Shown: positions 54,360-64,000 of the stretch, piece after piece
Layout: every line of letters begins with the position of its first letter
Numbering within the stretch: position 1 is the first letter of the stretch
DNA from: Choristoneura fumiferana
Lineage: Eukaryota; Arthropoda; Insecta; Lepidoptera; Tortricidae
Direction of reading: 5' to 3'
Length of the DNA: 64,000 bases
Assembly: GCF_025370935.1 (NCBI RefSeq)
Contig: NC_133472.1
Coordinates: 25,205,233 to 25,269,232 of the forward strand
Translations under genes and position numbers: made by a program
The notes under the pieces: generated by a model
The model's input: only the letters and a program-made list of their open reading frames with translations
Database searches by the model: none
Told to the model about the DNA's origin: nothing

Positions 54360-54781
54360 GTACATTAGTACATTGTGTCTTAAGGGCGGTAAATAAGGAA
54401 TTACGAACGAGAGTCTATTAGAAGCACGAAGTCGAACACAAGGCTTTAATGAGTCGATTTTCGTAATTCTAGTACCGCCCGTGCGACATACAATGTTTTT
54501 CATCACATTTGCGAGTAAATTTTTTATTTCTAAAAGAAAAAATATAATTATTCCAAATATTGGCGATACCTTAGGCTGCGCTCTTGGCAGCGCCGAGCAG
54601 CATGCGCCTGACGTGCGTGCAGCAGCATTAGTACGGGCATTGAGCCGTTTACCGACCTTGGGCTTCATGACAAGAAAAATTGTCACGCAATGACACATTT
54701 ACCGACCACGACAAGTTTCATGACAAGCACATTAAGGTCGAGGGTTTTATTTGGGGGGTTGCAACCAAGGTAGCCTGCATG
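54360..54781 (-). mobile_element. Non-autonomous dispersed element, copy 2
   Basis: Reverse complement starts CATGCAGGCTACCTTGGTTGC and follows the order of 25963-26432. It lacks the extra internal piece of copy 1. The ORFs on either strand come from the element and match nothing. Confidence 0.7.
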
Positions 54782-55035
54782 GAGCTAATTGTCAGAGCAC
54801 GATAAATGCAAACTTTTACGATAAATACGATAGAAAACCACCTTCTTGTATAAATAATCAAATAAATCAAATAAATAAATCATTTTAAGTTGCCCAAAAA
54901 ATAAAAATAAAAATTACCTTTTCTTTACTATCGGACCCATTTGTGATAAAGGACAGGCAAGACTTTTGTAATTCGTGATCACTGAATAGTTGGCTTAAAT
55001 TGGGAGTGGCTCTGTACATGTTAGTAAATTTATCA

Positions 55036-55135
55036 NNNNNNNNNNNNNNNNNNNNNNNNNNNNNNNNNNNNNNNNNNNNNNNNNNNNNNNNNNNNNNNNN
55101 NNNNNNNNNNNNNNNNNNNNNNNNNNNNNNNNNNN
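55036..55135. other. Assembly gap of exactly 100 N
   Basis: A run of 100 N between contig 2 and contig 3. The inverted arm starts on the first base after it. Two ORFs that appear to cross it are artefacts. Confidence 0.99.
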
Positions 55136-56700
55136 GCTTAATTGCCGCTCGCACCTCATCCCGCATGATGTTGGGGCTCACGGTCAAGTATTTGGCGAGG
55201 AGAACACGTGAAGCTTGGGACACCGTTGCTGAAGAATAGTGATTTGCAGTATTCTTTCATACATTTACAATGTCCTTGATCTCCGTAACCGTAGTTCCAA
55301 CGGAGTCCTCAATAGCCCACGTCTTGGGTTTAAATTGGCGTGTAATGTATCGCACCTTATCATGGAGGTCCTTAGTTTGATAATTATCAGAATGCTGTTC
55401 CAATTCATCACATATCTTCCCCAGGTGTTATTGCGGTCACGTCGGCAAGCAGTTTGTATGATAGCTGACCTGGCATTTAGCTCAGTAATGCTAGCGCCAC
55501 TGGGCTTTGAGTTTCCTGCGATCTTCCACCAAGTGCCAGGTGTCTTCAGTCATCCAAATGCTGGTCTCTTTGCTACACTGCTTTTTGGCTGTGATTCCCA
55601 CTGCATCTTCAATATACTTCTTTGCTGCAATCCACATGGAGTTTGAAGCTGTCGCTCCCATAATCCGCTCGCCATGCAACATGTCTGCCCTCATCGAGGG
55701 TGGCTAAAGATTTTGGGTCTTTCACTTCCATTCTTCTAGATGTTTTAAACTTGTCTTGGTCTTTGCAGTTTCAGTCGCAGATTTCCAATAAGCAGTTGAT
55801 GACGGAATGACAATCAGCACCGGGCATAGTATGTGTGTGGTTATTGAGCTTCTCCATCTAGATCTTACTAATATATATAATTATTTGATTGCGATAGTTG
55901 CCGTCAGGGGAGGTCCAGGTATATTGGCGTCTAGGATGGTGTTGAACATCGTATTCATTATAGCCATGTTGTTGTCCGCAGCGAACTCTATAAGGCGCTC
56001 GCCTCTGGGATTACGAACCCCATGGCCATAGTTTTCCAACATAATCACGAATGCCTGTATCCATAGTGGTGTTTCCTACCTTTGCGTTAAAGTCGCCAAT
56101 AATGAGTACTAACTCTCTTTTAGGTATATTAGCTACTGAAGACTCTAGTTGACAATAGAAGTCTTCTATTTCCTCATCCTTGGCGGAAACTTGTAGGAGC
56201 ATAGATTTGAATAACATTGAGTGGGGTCGTGATGCGCTAAGTTTAATGGAGATGATTCTGTCATTAATCGGATGGTAACCAAGCACCGAGTTTTTCCATG
56301 ATTTAGGATCGCAATAGCCACTCCCGAAAAGCTACTCTTATCATTGCCGGAGAAATAGAAAGTGTGCTTCCCTGAGTCAAAGTGGCCGCTATCCTTCCAA
56401 TGTGTCTCACTGATTCCGGTAATGGTGAGCTTGCATCGCTCAAGTTCTCTTTCTAAAATATGAAGCTTTCAACGCCAAGCAGTCCTCGCACATTCCACGT
56501 ACCGATGCGATGCTCTCTTCTAAGGTTGACGTTTCTATTTCCAGTAGCATTTTTTCCATAAGATGCCTGTTACTCGCATCCTGATGGCCGGTAACCCATT
56601 TCACACCTCAGCCCCGGAAAGCCCAGGGCGCCGGTCGCTACGCGGTCGCTAGGCGGTCTTACATTATCTTATGCATACTTATCATCATTGCAACTCTCAT
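55136..56700 (-). pseudogene. Partial copy of the RTE ORF, frame-broken
   Basis: Corresponds to codons 1 to about 524 of the intact ORF at 35267, from the same ATG (56700-56698) through the endonuclease domain. It is cut by the gap before the RT catalytic motifs. Small indels break it: a lost base in the TTGG(A)AAGC word near 56468, an extra T near 55648, two lost bases near 55598 and extra bases near 55557-55569. If these are sequencing errors the copy is the same locus as the left one. If real, it is a dead duplicate. Confidence 0.85.
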
Positions 56701-57177
56701 GGGATGATAATGTAGTAGGTTCCCGTTACTTTCTACATCGCGGTACTATAACCTCAGTGGCTGAAGTAATCCAAGAATGAACCGGTTTCAGAGCATATGG
56801 CTCCTGCGCTTCATTTCGGTACTGATGGCTACCGCTGCCCTCCATCAGGATCCAGGTATTACGCCCTGTGGCTCGCCTCCGACTGGTTGAGCGTACCGAC
56901 AGCTGCTGTCTCGCCTTTCGCCACCGTTGAGGTCTTCATCGTAACCCTGAGCACGGGCTCTGCGTTATACCCCGCAAAACTGGGTCCCTGTGAACTTCGC
57001 CATCTTCACACTACGGCCTACTGGAGTGTAAGATGCCCACCCGGCGACCATGGACGCGCCAGACAGAGTTGCCAAGTGAAGAGTAGAGAAGGTGACTCTA
57101 CTCTCCAGGGGGCCGGGTTAATGGACGTGTATGCCCCACGCCCAAAGGCCATATATAGGGGGGTAGTTTTTTTTAAT
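56701..57177 (-). mobile_element. 5'UTR of the duplicated RTE copy
   Basis: Mirror of about 34793-35266. A 129-codon plus-strand ORF here is antisense to the UTR and is not matched by an ORF of the same length in the left arm. Confidence 0.75.
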
Positions 57178-57364
57178 TATTCATAAAGTGGCCCTTTTTA
57201 GTGTATTATTATTTACTACTATTATATGCAATTTCCCGGGACTCCAAACTATCTATGTACCGAATTTTATCTAATTGGTTCAGCGGGTTTTGAAGTGATG
57301 GGATAACAAACAAACAAACAGCTTACAAACTTTCGCATTTATTATATTAGTGGGAAGTGGGATG
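57178..57364 (+). mobile_element. Lep1/Helitron-like end (mirror)
   Basis: CACTTTCGCATT-type end in better shape than the left arm: ACAAACTTTCGCATTTATTATA and TTAGTGGGAAGTGGGATG are intact here but shortened at 34610-34645. Confidence 0.7.
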
Positions 57365-57384
57365 ATTCAACGGTGTGTGAAGTT

Positions 57385-57670
57385 TCAAACCAGTTTATTA
57401 CAAAAATGATTATTTCAACCAATATTAGGACTGTGACTATTAGGACATACTATGATAATTAGTACTTACGAAATTAGTGCAAATAAGCATTAGGATATTC
57501 AATATTAGGAAAAAACTATATTTACATTATGGCAAACGTTATTATGGCAAAAGATCATTATGACATAAGTTGTTATCCAATATAGATCCAAAATTGACAT
57601 TCCACACCGCAGTGCTGGAGTCTCCAGTTTATATTAGGCAATAGAGAGCCAAATACAATAATATTAGGAC
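57385..57670 (+). repeat. TTATGGCA / ATTAGGAC word repeat (mirror)
   Basis: Mirror of 34301-34580: AATATTAGGAC, TTATGGCAAACG and ATTATGGCAAAAGATC words. Confidence 0.6.
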
Positions 57671-57928
57671 TACGTAGTTTACAGCAGGTGGTGCATCAAC
57701 ATTAGATCAGATTATTAAAACTCAACAAAATTAACTTTGACTTCATAAGAATTTTATTTACCCAATAAGTGACCCTCACACTAATAAGACAAATCTAATA
57801 ACGTATCACTTGTCACAATTGAATAAACCGTTTAGTAGTTACGAGCGAACATAGGAACATACGTACATACTTAAATATATATACACACAGATTCAAAACA
57901 TAACCTTCGCTTCAGTTAGGGTAAAAAG

Positions 57929-58009
57929 GTACGTGGTAACAGAGTTGTTCGACCTACTAAATGGCCATTCAAGAAGGATCATGGTTCGAATCCAGTCTCG
58001 CATCTCTAG
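57929..58009 (+). mobile_element. tRNA-like SINE head (mirror)
   Basis: ACGTGGTAACAGAGTTG and GGTTCGAATCC are present on the plus strand. The B-box is intact here, unlike the left copy. Confidence 0.55.
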
Positions 58010-58357
58010 TTTTTTTTTAAATATTCAATTGCTGTTCCCAATCTGCACTAATCCTCCGTTGTAACTTTTGTAGATAGTAAGTACCTAACGTCTGTTGTGC
58101 AGACTTGTTATATAGTTATATTTTTTCTTTATGTATTGTTACTCGAAATAAACATCTTTGTCAATGAACATCTTTTTTTGCTAACTCATATCTTACAAAT
58201 CATTTATTTAATACTCTTCCAGCTCTTTCCACCAAATATAACAACAGAAACTATCAGCCCCAGTATACTACTCGAAGTGAAAGCCTGTGCTAACAGTGGG
58301 ATTATAGGTTGGAATGATGATAACACAATACAAGCAATAGGAAGTATTTTGACTTAG

Positions 58358-58432
58358 CCGTATTCTTACATCAGGAGACCCACTTGCTCCTTTGCCATCC
58401 AGTCGAATAAAAAATAAAAATAAAATAAAAAA
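58358..58432 (+). mobile_element. Poly(A) retro-element end (mirror)
   Basis: GGAGACCCACTTGCTCC, GCCATCCAGTCGAATAAAAA and an A-rich tail. Mirror of 33538-33612. Confidence 0.7.
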
Positions 58433-59142
58433 AAATAAATTCTTGAAATTTATACTACAGCTGGGCGGAGCGCTATGGTTGGCGTCTACAAAAGTGAAAC
58501 AGACGTGTGTATATTTTTATTGTATGTGTTTAGTTTTAGGGGTAGGGATAAAAACATATGTTAATTTTATGATTATTTATTTATTAGTTAAATTATAAGT
58601 TGGTCATACAAAAAAAATGCGTCTATTGCGGCAAGTTCGAAACGACTTGTTGTTGAATTTAATCACATGAAAAATTCGAGCGCTAGTATCTGTGGCTAGT
58701 ATATATAGTCGATCTACTGCCTATTACTTGTATTGTGATGATAATGTGAAATTACTTATGTGTGGCAAAAAGAAGTAAAGCAGGTCTTACCTTCTCAGTG
58801 ATCCACTGGAGTCCAATTAGTTGATTTTTAGTAAAAATTAGTCTAATTCCTGAAATTAGTTTTTTAATTAGAAATGACTACTAAGTCGGTTTACATACAC
58901 TAGTTATCTCTATCTGAACTCAAATTATACTTTGTCACAATCACAATCACGTTGAAGAGTCCCTGTGAATTCGTGTCATTTACATGTCAAATTGCGTCCC
59001 TTTTCCTTGAAATCAATCAAGCAGCGTTGTTGTGATACATATAGGTAGGTACCTACGCAAAACATAGACATAACAGACTGCTAAAAATTTCTTTCGGCTT
59101 TGTTGTTATGCAGGTATAAAACGCTCTTATCAAATAACAAGC

Positions 59143-59435
59143 TGTTGCCCGCGACTCATCATCATCATCATCGTCATCATAAACATCACATCATCACCAT
59201 CATCTGCAATACCCCTGGTGTTGCAGATGTTTATGAGCGGTGGTGATCTCTTACTGAGTCTTACCATCAAGAGACCCACTTGCTCGTTTGCCATCCATTC
59301 GAATAAAAGAAAATCATCATCGTCGTGACCATCTTCATCTCATCATCATCATCATCGTTGTAGTTGTCGTCATCATCATCATTATCACATCATCATGATC
59401 ATCATCATTATCATCGTTATCATCATCATTTATTG
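59143..59435. repeat. ATC array with nested retro-element tail (mirror)
   Basis: Mirror of 32536-32827. The tail lies at about 59206-59318 (CTGCAATACCCCTGGTG to TTCGAATAAAAG). Confidence 0.85.
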
Positions 59436-59804
59436 TATTGTACTTTTTAATAAAAGATTTTTGCTGACTGAAGTTTTTGTTGACTGTACTTGCATTGACA
59501 TCAAATTAGTACATTTTTGTACCAAATTTCAAGTCGATGCCATTTACCGTTGAGGAGTTCCGTCCTGACGATCGAGACGTCAGGCTGGTGGCTGGACCAC
59601 TCGGGTGACACTACCAAATAATTGTACTGTCACAAGATTAATTTACTAAGTAAGTATGCCGACTTTCAAGTCTATCCTACTGAAAGTGGGTCAAATTCAA
59701 CTTGCAAGGTTTGAACCGCACATACATACACATATTATACATACATACATTGCAAGTTAAATAAAGCTTGCGAAAGAATAAATGAAAAATACTGACTGAA
59801 TGTG

Positions 59805-59822
59805 TGTGTGTGTGTGTGTGAT
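59805..59822. repeat. (GT)n microsatellite (mirror)
   Basis: About nine GT units, counterpart of 32146-32164. Confidence 0.9.
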
Positions 59823-60086
59823 TCGATGACAGACAGCGCACCACCTATAACTAGCTACTGGCTGGAATCAATACCAATAGGTATAAAAAATATAATAAGT
59901 TTCTGTATTTTGTTTGCTGACTGCACATTTTGTTTCGTTGACTGAACCTACTTACATTGTCATCCAAACTAGGTACGTCTCCGTATCACGTTTCAAGTCG
60001 ATACCACTAAATGTTGAAGAGTTACATCATGCGGAGCAACTGTGACCGGCCAATATAATTTCATTACCAGATTATTGTATTACTAG

Positions 60087-61325
60087 TTTTTACCCGCGGC
60101 TTCGCACGCGTAAACTATTCGGTCTGGTAGTTGCAATTGAAATTTTCGGGATTTCCAAATTCCCCTGGAAATTTCCAAAATTTATATCGTGGTCTTCATT
60201 GAGGTTGTGTTGTGAATAACTGTACAAAATTCAAGACTCTAAACCCAGTGCTAAAATTTCAAAAAATTTCCCTATCCAAATTCAAATTCATATCATTTAT
60301 TCCGTAAATAGGCCGCAATGAGCACTTTTACACGTAATTTTTTAAATACCAGCACTTTCGGAAAGACCACCATTGCCAAGAAGAATGCGCCGCAAGAAGC
60401 TTGGCAGAAAGTCATTTTTTCAAAATAAAATAAGTACAAATAAAATACTTAAAAACTACGTAAGTATACAATTAAAGAAAAAAATACAAAATAATAATAA
60501 CAATAATACACGGATGTATGGGGTCCCTTAGTTACAAAACTATCCCGTGAAAATATCGGGATAAGAAGTAGCGTATGTGTTATTCCAGACGTCGGCTACC
60601 TACATACCAAATTTCATGCCTCTAAGCCCAGCGGTTGTTATTTCGAGATTTTATCCCTATCCCGTGGGAATATCGGAATAAAAAGTAGCCTATGTGTTAT
60701 TCCAGAGGTCCAGCTACCTACATACCGAATTTCATAGCTCTAAGCCCAGTGGTTGTTATTTCGAGGTTTTATCCCTATCCCCTGGGAATATCGGAATAAA
60801 AGTAGCCTATGTGTTATTCCAGAGGTCCAGCTACCTACATACTAAATTTCATGGCTCAAAGCCCAGCGGTTGTTATTTCAAGATTTTATCCCTAGGTATC
60901 CGTGGGAATATCGGGTCAAAAAGTCACCTATGTTTTATTCCAGACGTTCAACTACCTACATACCAAATTTCATGACTCTAAGCCTAGCGGTTGTTATTTC
61001 GAGATTTTATCCCTATCCCGTAAGAATATCAGGATAAAAGGAGCCTATGTGTTATTCCAAATGTCCAGCTATGTACATACCAAATTTCATGTCTCTAAGC
61101 CTAGCGGTTATTAATTCGAGATTTTATTCCTATCCCGTGGGAATATCAGGATAAAAAGTATTCAATATCCAAGTTGTTTTTATCCAGGTTATAAACTATT
61201 TTTTACCAAATTTCATCCAAATCTGCGTAGCCGTTTCAGCGTGAAGAAGTAACAAACATACTCACTCACAAACTCACTCACTCACAACTCACTCACTTAC
61301 AAACTTTCAATTTATTATTAGGATT
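60087..61325 (+). mobile_element. Large Lep1/Helitron-like element with minisatellite (mirror)
   Basis: Mirror of 30645-31883: ACTAGTTTTTACCCGCGGCTTC at the start, then the nested LINE tail (about 60276-60537) and the ~118-bp units (about 60538-61225). ORFs of 70-93 codons in the units repeat one peptide. Confidence 0.7.
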
Positions 61326-61550
61326 ATATATTTTATAGGTACTAAATTTCAAGTCGATGCCATTAACTGTTGAAGAGTTCCGACCTGCGGAGACGATGCT
61401 AGCCGGACTACCAGGATGTCACTACCAGATTATTGTATTGTCACGCAAATTACATAATCATTCCAAATTTCAAGTCAATCTGACTACTGGAAGTTGGTCA
61501 AATTATACTTGCAAGATTTGACTACAGACAGACAGACAGATAGACAGACA
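61326..61550. repeat. Dispersed repeat A (mirror)
   Basis: Mirror of 30420-30644, ending in the CAGACAGACAGATAGACAGAC run. Confidence 0.65.
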
Positions 61551-62239
61551 ACGGGACAGGTGAAACTAAATAAAAGCTTGTAAAAAGCTTGTTATAAAAA
61601 AATACACACTTCATCCGAAAATCCTATACCTATAATATTAATTGCTATGATCATGGTTTACCGGTATTATAAAAATCTTACAAAGCGTAGGTACACTTTT
61701 AGTAAAACACTCAATTTTATAGTATTAAAAAATGTGTTGCGACTATACCTGTGTCAGATTTCACAGCATATCCTATGCTGTAAGGATTATATTGTAGTCC
61801 TTTTAGCGCCTTAGATCCTTCCTCCAGACAATAAACTTGTTTGTTTTTTGGAAAACTGTGGCTCTGTCCATTGGAGGTCAATTTTGCCATTGTGTTGTAG
61901 GTTTTACCGTTGTACGGTAAAAAAAAATCTAGGAAACGAAATATGAGACAGCGCGGTTCTTCTACATTAAAATTATTGAACTGAAGACGACAATAAATTT
62001 AAAAATTACTGACATACAAATAAATGTGACTAGTGGTGATAGTCTGGATGACATTTCCATGACATTATATTTTAATTATCTAACCAGCCAGTACTTCATT
62101 CTAAGTTTCTTTCAAACCTCTTTCATTCAGCCTATTTTGTTATGATTGCTAGACTAATATTACAACCGATATAACTAATGCTTTCGTTGTTAGTGTCTTT
62201 TTTAGCGATTTTTTTTCTTTTTTAGTAAATTTTTTTAGG

Positions 62240-62890
62240 GAACGTGCCAACGGAACCCTATTAGTGAGAGTCCGCTGTCTGTCTGTCTGTCCGTCGTCTG
62301 TTCCATCCCAGCCTCCTCTCAGAACAAGAGGGCTTGGGCCATAGTTCCCACGCGGGCCCAGTGCGGATTGGGAATTTCACTTCACACGCTTTTGCAGGTG
62401 GTAGGACCTTGTGCAAGGTCCGCCCGGATTGCTACCACCATCTTGCTCGCTAATCCTGCCGTGAAGCAGCAGTGCTTGCACTGTTGTGTTTCGGCGTGGA
62501 GAGTAAGACAGCCGGTGAAATTACTGGCACTTGAGGTATCCCATCTTAGGCCTCTAGGTTGGCAACGCATCTGCAATTCCCCTGGTTTGCAGATGTTTAT
62601 GGGCGGTGGTGATCTCTTACCATCAGGAGACCCACTTGCTCGTTTGCCATCCAGTCGTATAAAAAAAAAAACACGCACCATTGAATTGCTTCGCAGGTTT
62701 GTGCAGATTTCCTCACGAAAGCAGTGCAGGGTTCCGACTGTTACAGGGCTCTATCTCTTGAGTCGTAATAGTCAGACACTTGAAATTTTCACAGATTATG
62801 TATTACAAATACTAAAACAGAATAAAATAATTATTTAAAGGGGGCTCCCATACACCAAATGACTCGCATTTGGCCGGTTTTTTTGTGATA
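62240..62890. mobile_element. AAAACCGGCC repeat with nested SINE and poly(A) element (mirror)
   Basis: Mirror of 29084-29730. The poly(A) element occupies 62390-62670 (TTTTGCAGGTGGTAGGACC to ATAAAAAAAAAAA) between ACACGC words, the complement of the left TSD. A 156-codon ORF across the nest is the element read through and is not a gene. Confidence 0.8.
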
Positions 62891-63233
62891 GGGTACCAAG
62901 GAATTCCAAAAAATATATTACTTATATGACCGCGGCATGGCGCTAGCGTCTACGCAAAATGTATGCAAAATATTTAGTTACATTTTACAACACGTGTGAT
63001 ATTTTGCCCGAGAACTATGAAAGTTTATCTAAGTTCAGGACTGCCAATGAAAGTAAATAACGCTAGGCTAGGTATTTTATCCTAACACCCGGTTTTACTT
63101 ACATACAGCCAAACCATTCAAATTTTGACCCGCTAAGTGAAATTGTAACAAACAAATTACACTACGCTTTTGTTGCGATACGCCATTATTTTACAAGCTT
63201 TTTATTAATTAATAATAAGTATAGAACATTCTT

Positions 63234-63810
63234 GTGTTGTTGACCCAAATGGTGGAACCGATGCAGATGTCGAAGCGCGCATAAACAGGGCTCGTGCCGC
63301 ATATGCACAACTCAAACCGGTCTGGACGTCCCACGTAATAACACGGCGCACAAAAATCAGAGTTTTCAACTCAAATGTCAAATCGGTTCTCCTGTACGGG
63401 TGTGAGACCTGGCTCGTCAAGAAAGCAATCACCAGTAAACTCCAGGTTTTTGTGAACAAGTGTTTGCGTCGCATATTAGGAGTTTATTGGCCACGAACCA
63501 TTACAAACACTGGACTGTGGGAGTTGACGAGCCAGAAGCCAATGATAAGGAGATCCTATTGAGGAAGTGGCGCGTGTTGCGGAGACCCGATGCTCATCTC
63601 GCCAAGCAAGCGCTGGAGTGGCAAGCTGCTGGTAGTAGGAGGCCAGGCCGACCCCGAATCACCTGGAGACGGTCGGTTGAGAAGGAGATCTCCCTAATTG
63701 GGTACCATTGCGAGACCTAGAAGCCACAGCACAGGACCGTGACGCATGGAAGTCCCTACTGCGAGCCCTATGTCCCTGCTGAGGGACTACAGGAATTCAT
63801 CATCATCATC
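63234..63810 (+). pseudogene. 5'-truncated RTE-type element with TSD (mirror)
   Basis: Flanked by ATAGAACATTCTT (63221-63233 and 63811-63823), same 577-bp length as 28160-28736. Here the upstream block runs in frame to TNTGLWELTSQKP. A lost T near 63543 and a lost G near 63711 then break it, while the left copy keeps those positions but loses a base elsewhere. Confidence 0.85.
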
Positions 63811-64000
63811 ATAGAACATTCTTGAAGGCATCTAGTTGTTCAAGCAAGTTTTCATGTGGTAGAGCCTTACTGTAACCACTTGCTGACTGCAGTACAAATG
63901 GGCCGGCTTGACCGGAGTAGTACCAACCTCCATCTGAATACCGGCGTGAAATAGTACTTTGCCCAACTCCCTCCCCCTTTTATCCTGCCCCCATACCGCC

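Larger units (their letters stand above)
55136..64000. repeat. Right arm of the 8.87-kb inverted repeat
   Basis: Reverse complement of 27968-36836. It begins abruptly inside the retrotransposon ORF at the gap and continues to the window edge. Differences noticed are mainly single-base indels. The entries that follow give its contents. Confidence 0.95.

Noticed and set aside
54885..55239. ORFs running across the N gap
   Set aside because: They are open only because N codons are not stops.
56797..57186. 129-codon plus-strand ORF as a gene
   Set aside because: It is antisense to the retrotransposon 5'UTR, and the left-arm counterpart has no ORF of that length.
62368..62838. 156-codon ORF in the right arm
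   Set aside because: It reads through a nested SINE and poly(A) element; the left arm does not keep it.

Overview
The window is a stretch of insect nuclear genome, almost certainly from a moth or butterfly. It is AT-rich and dense in interspersed repeats. Protein-coding sequence is limited to short exons with GT/AG borders. The repeat types are those I know from Lepidoptera: tRNA-headed SINEs, Lep1/Helitron-like elements that begin CTAG and end near a TTATAATATTAG word, RTE-type retrotransposons with (ATG)n tails, the repeat opening AAAACCGGCC, and many palindromic MITEs. The species cannot be told from the sequence. Two runs of exactly 100 N (18913-19012 and 55036-55135) show that three contigs have been scaffolded.

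Layout. 1-18912 (contig 1): no recognisable host coding gene, only repeats, a decayed RTE-type reverse transcriptase (14174-15300) and one GC-rich candidate first exon on the minus strand (4946-5160). 19013-55035 (contig 2) carries the host genes. A plus-strand CCCH zinc-finger protein ends here in two exons (22103-22187 and 22942-23072), followed by a long 3'UTR-like stretch. A minus-strand gene encoding the C-terminus of NPRL2, a subunit of the GATOR1 complex, has its last two exons at 51631-51791 and 49389-49581. The two genes converge across about 24 kb of transposons. That interval holds an RTE-type retrotransposon with an intact 1029-codon endonuclease/reverse transcriptase ORF (35267-38356) and a dead maT/mariner transposase (46090-46987).

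The main large-scale feature is that 55136-64000 (contig 3, starting directly at the N gap) is the reverse complement of 27968-36836, at least 8.87 kb, with the same nested insertions and target-site duplications. The differences I checked are nearly all one- or two-base indels, and each copy breaks reading frames that the other keeps. This looks more like one locus assembled twice (an allelic or unpolished contig placed inverted) than an ancient inverted duplication. I cannot exclude a recent real duplication. The misplacement would also explain why the upstream NPRL2 exons are absent.

I found no new multi-gene system. The items most worth a second look are the inverted arm, the retrotransposon with telomere-like words in a repeated 3'UTR, a 570-bp foldback with two opposed tRNA-like modules inside the NPRL2 intron, and an interleaved (pseudoknot-topology) pair of perfect inverted repeats near 42.1 kb.
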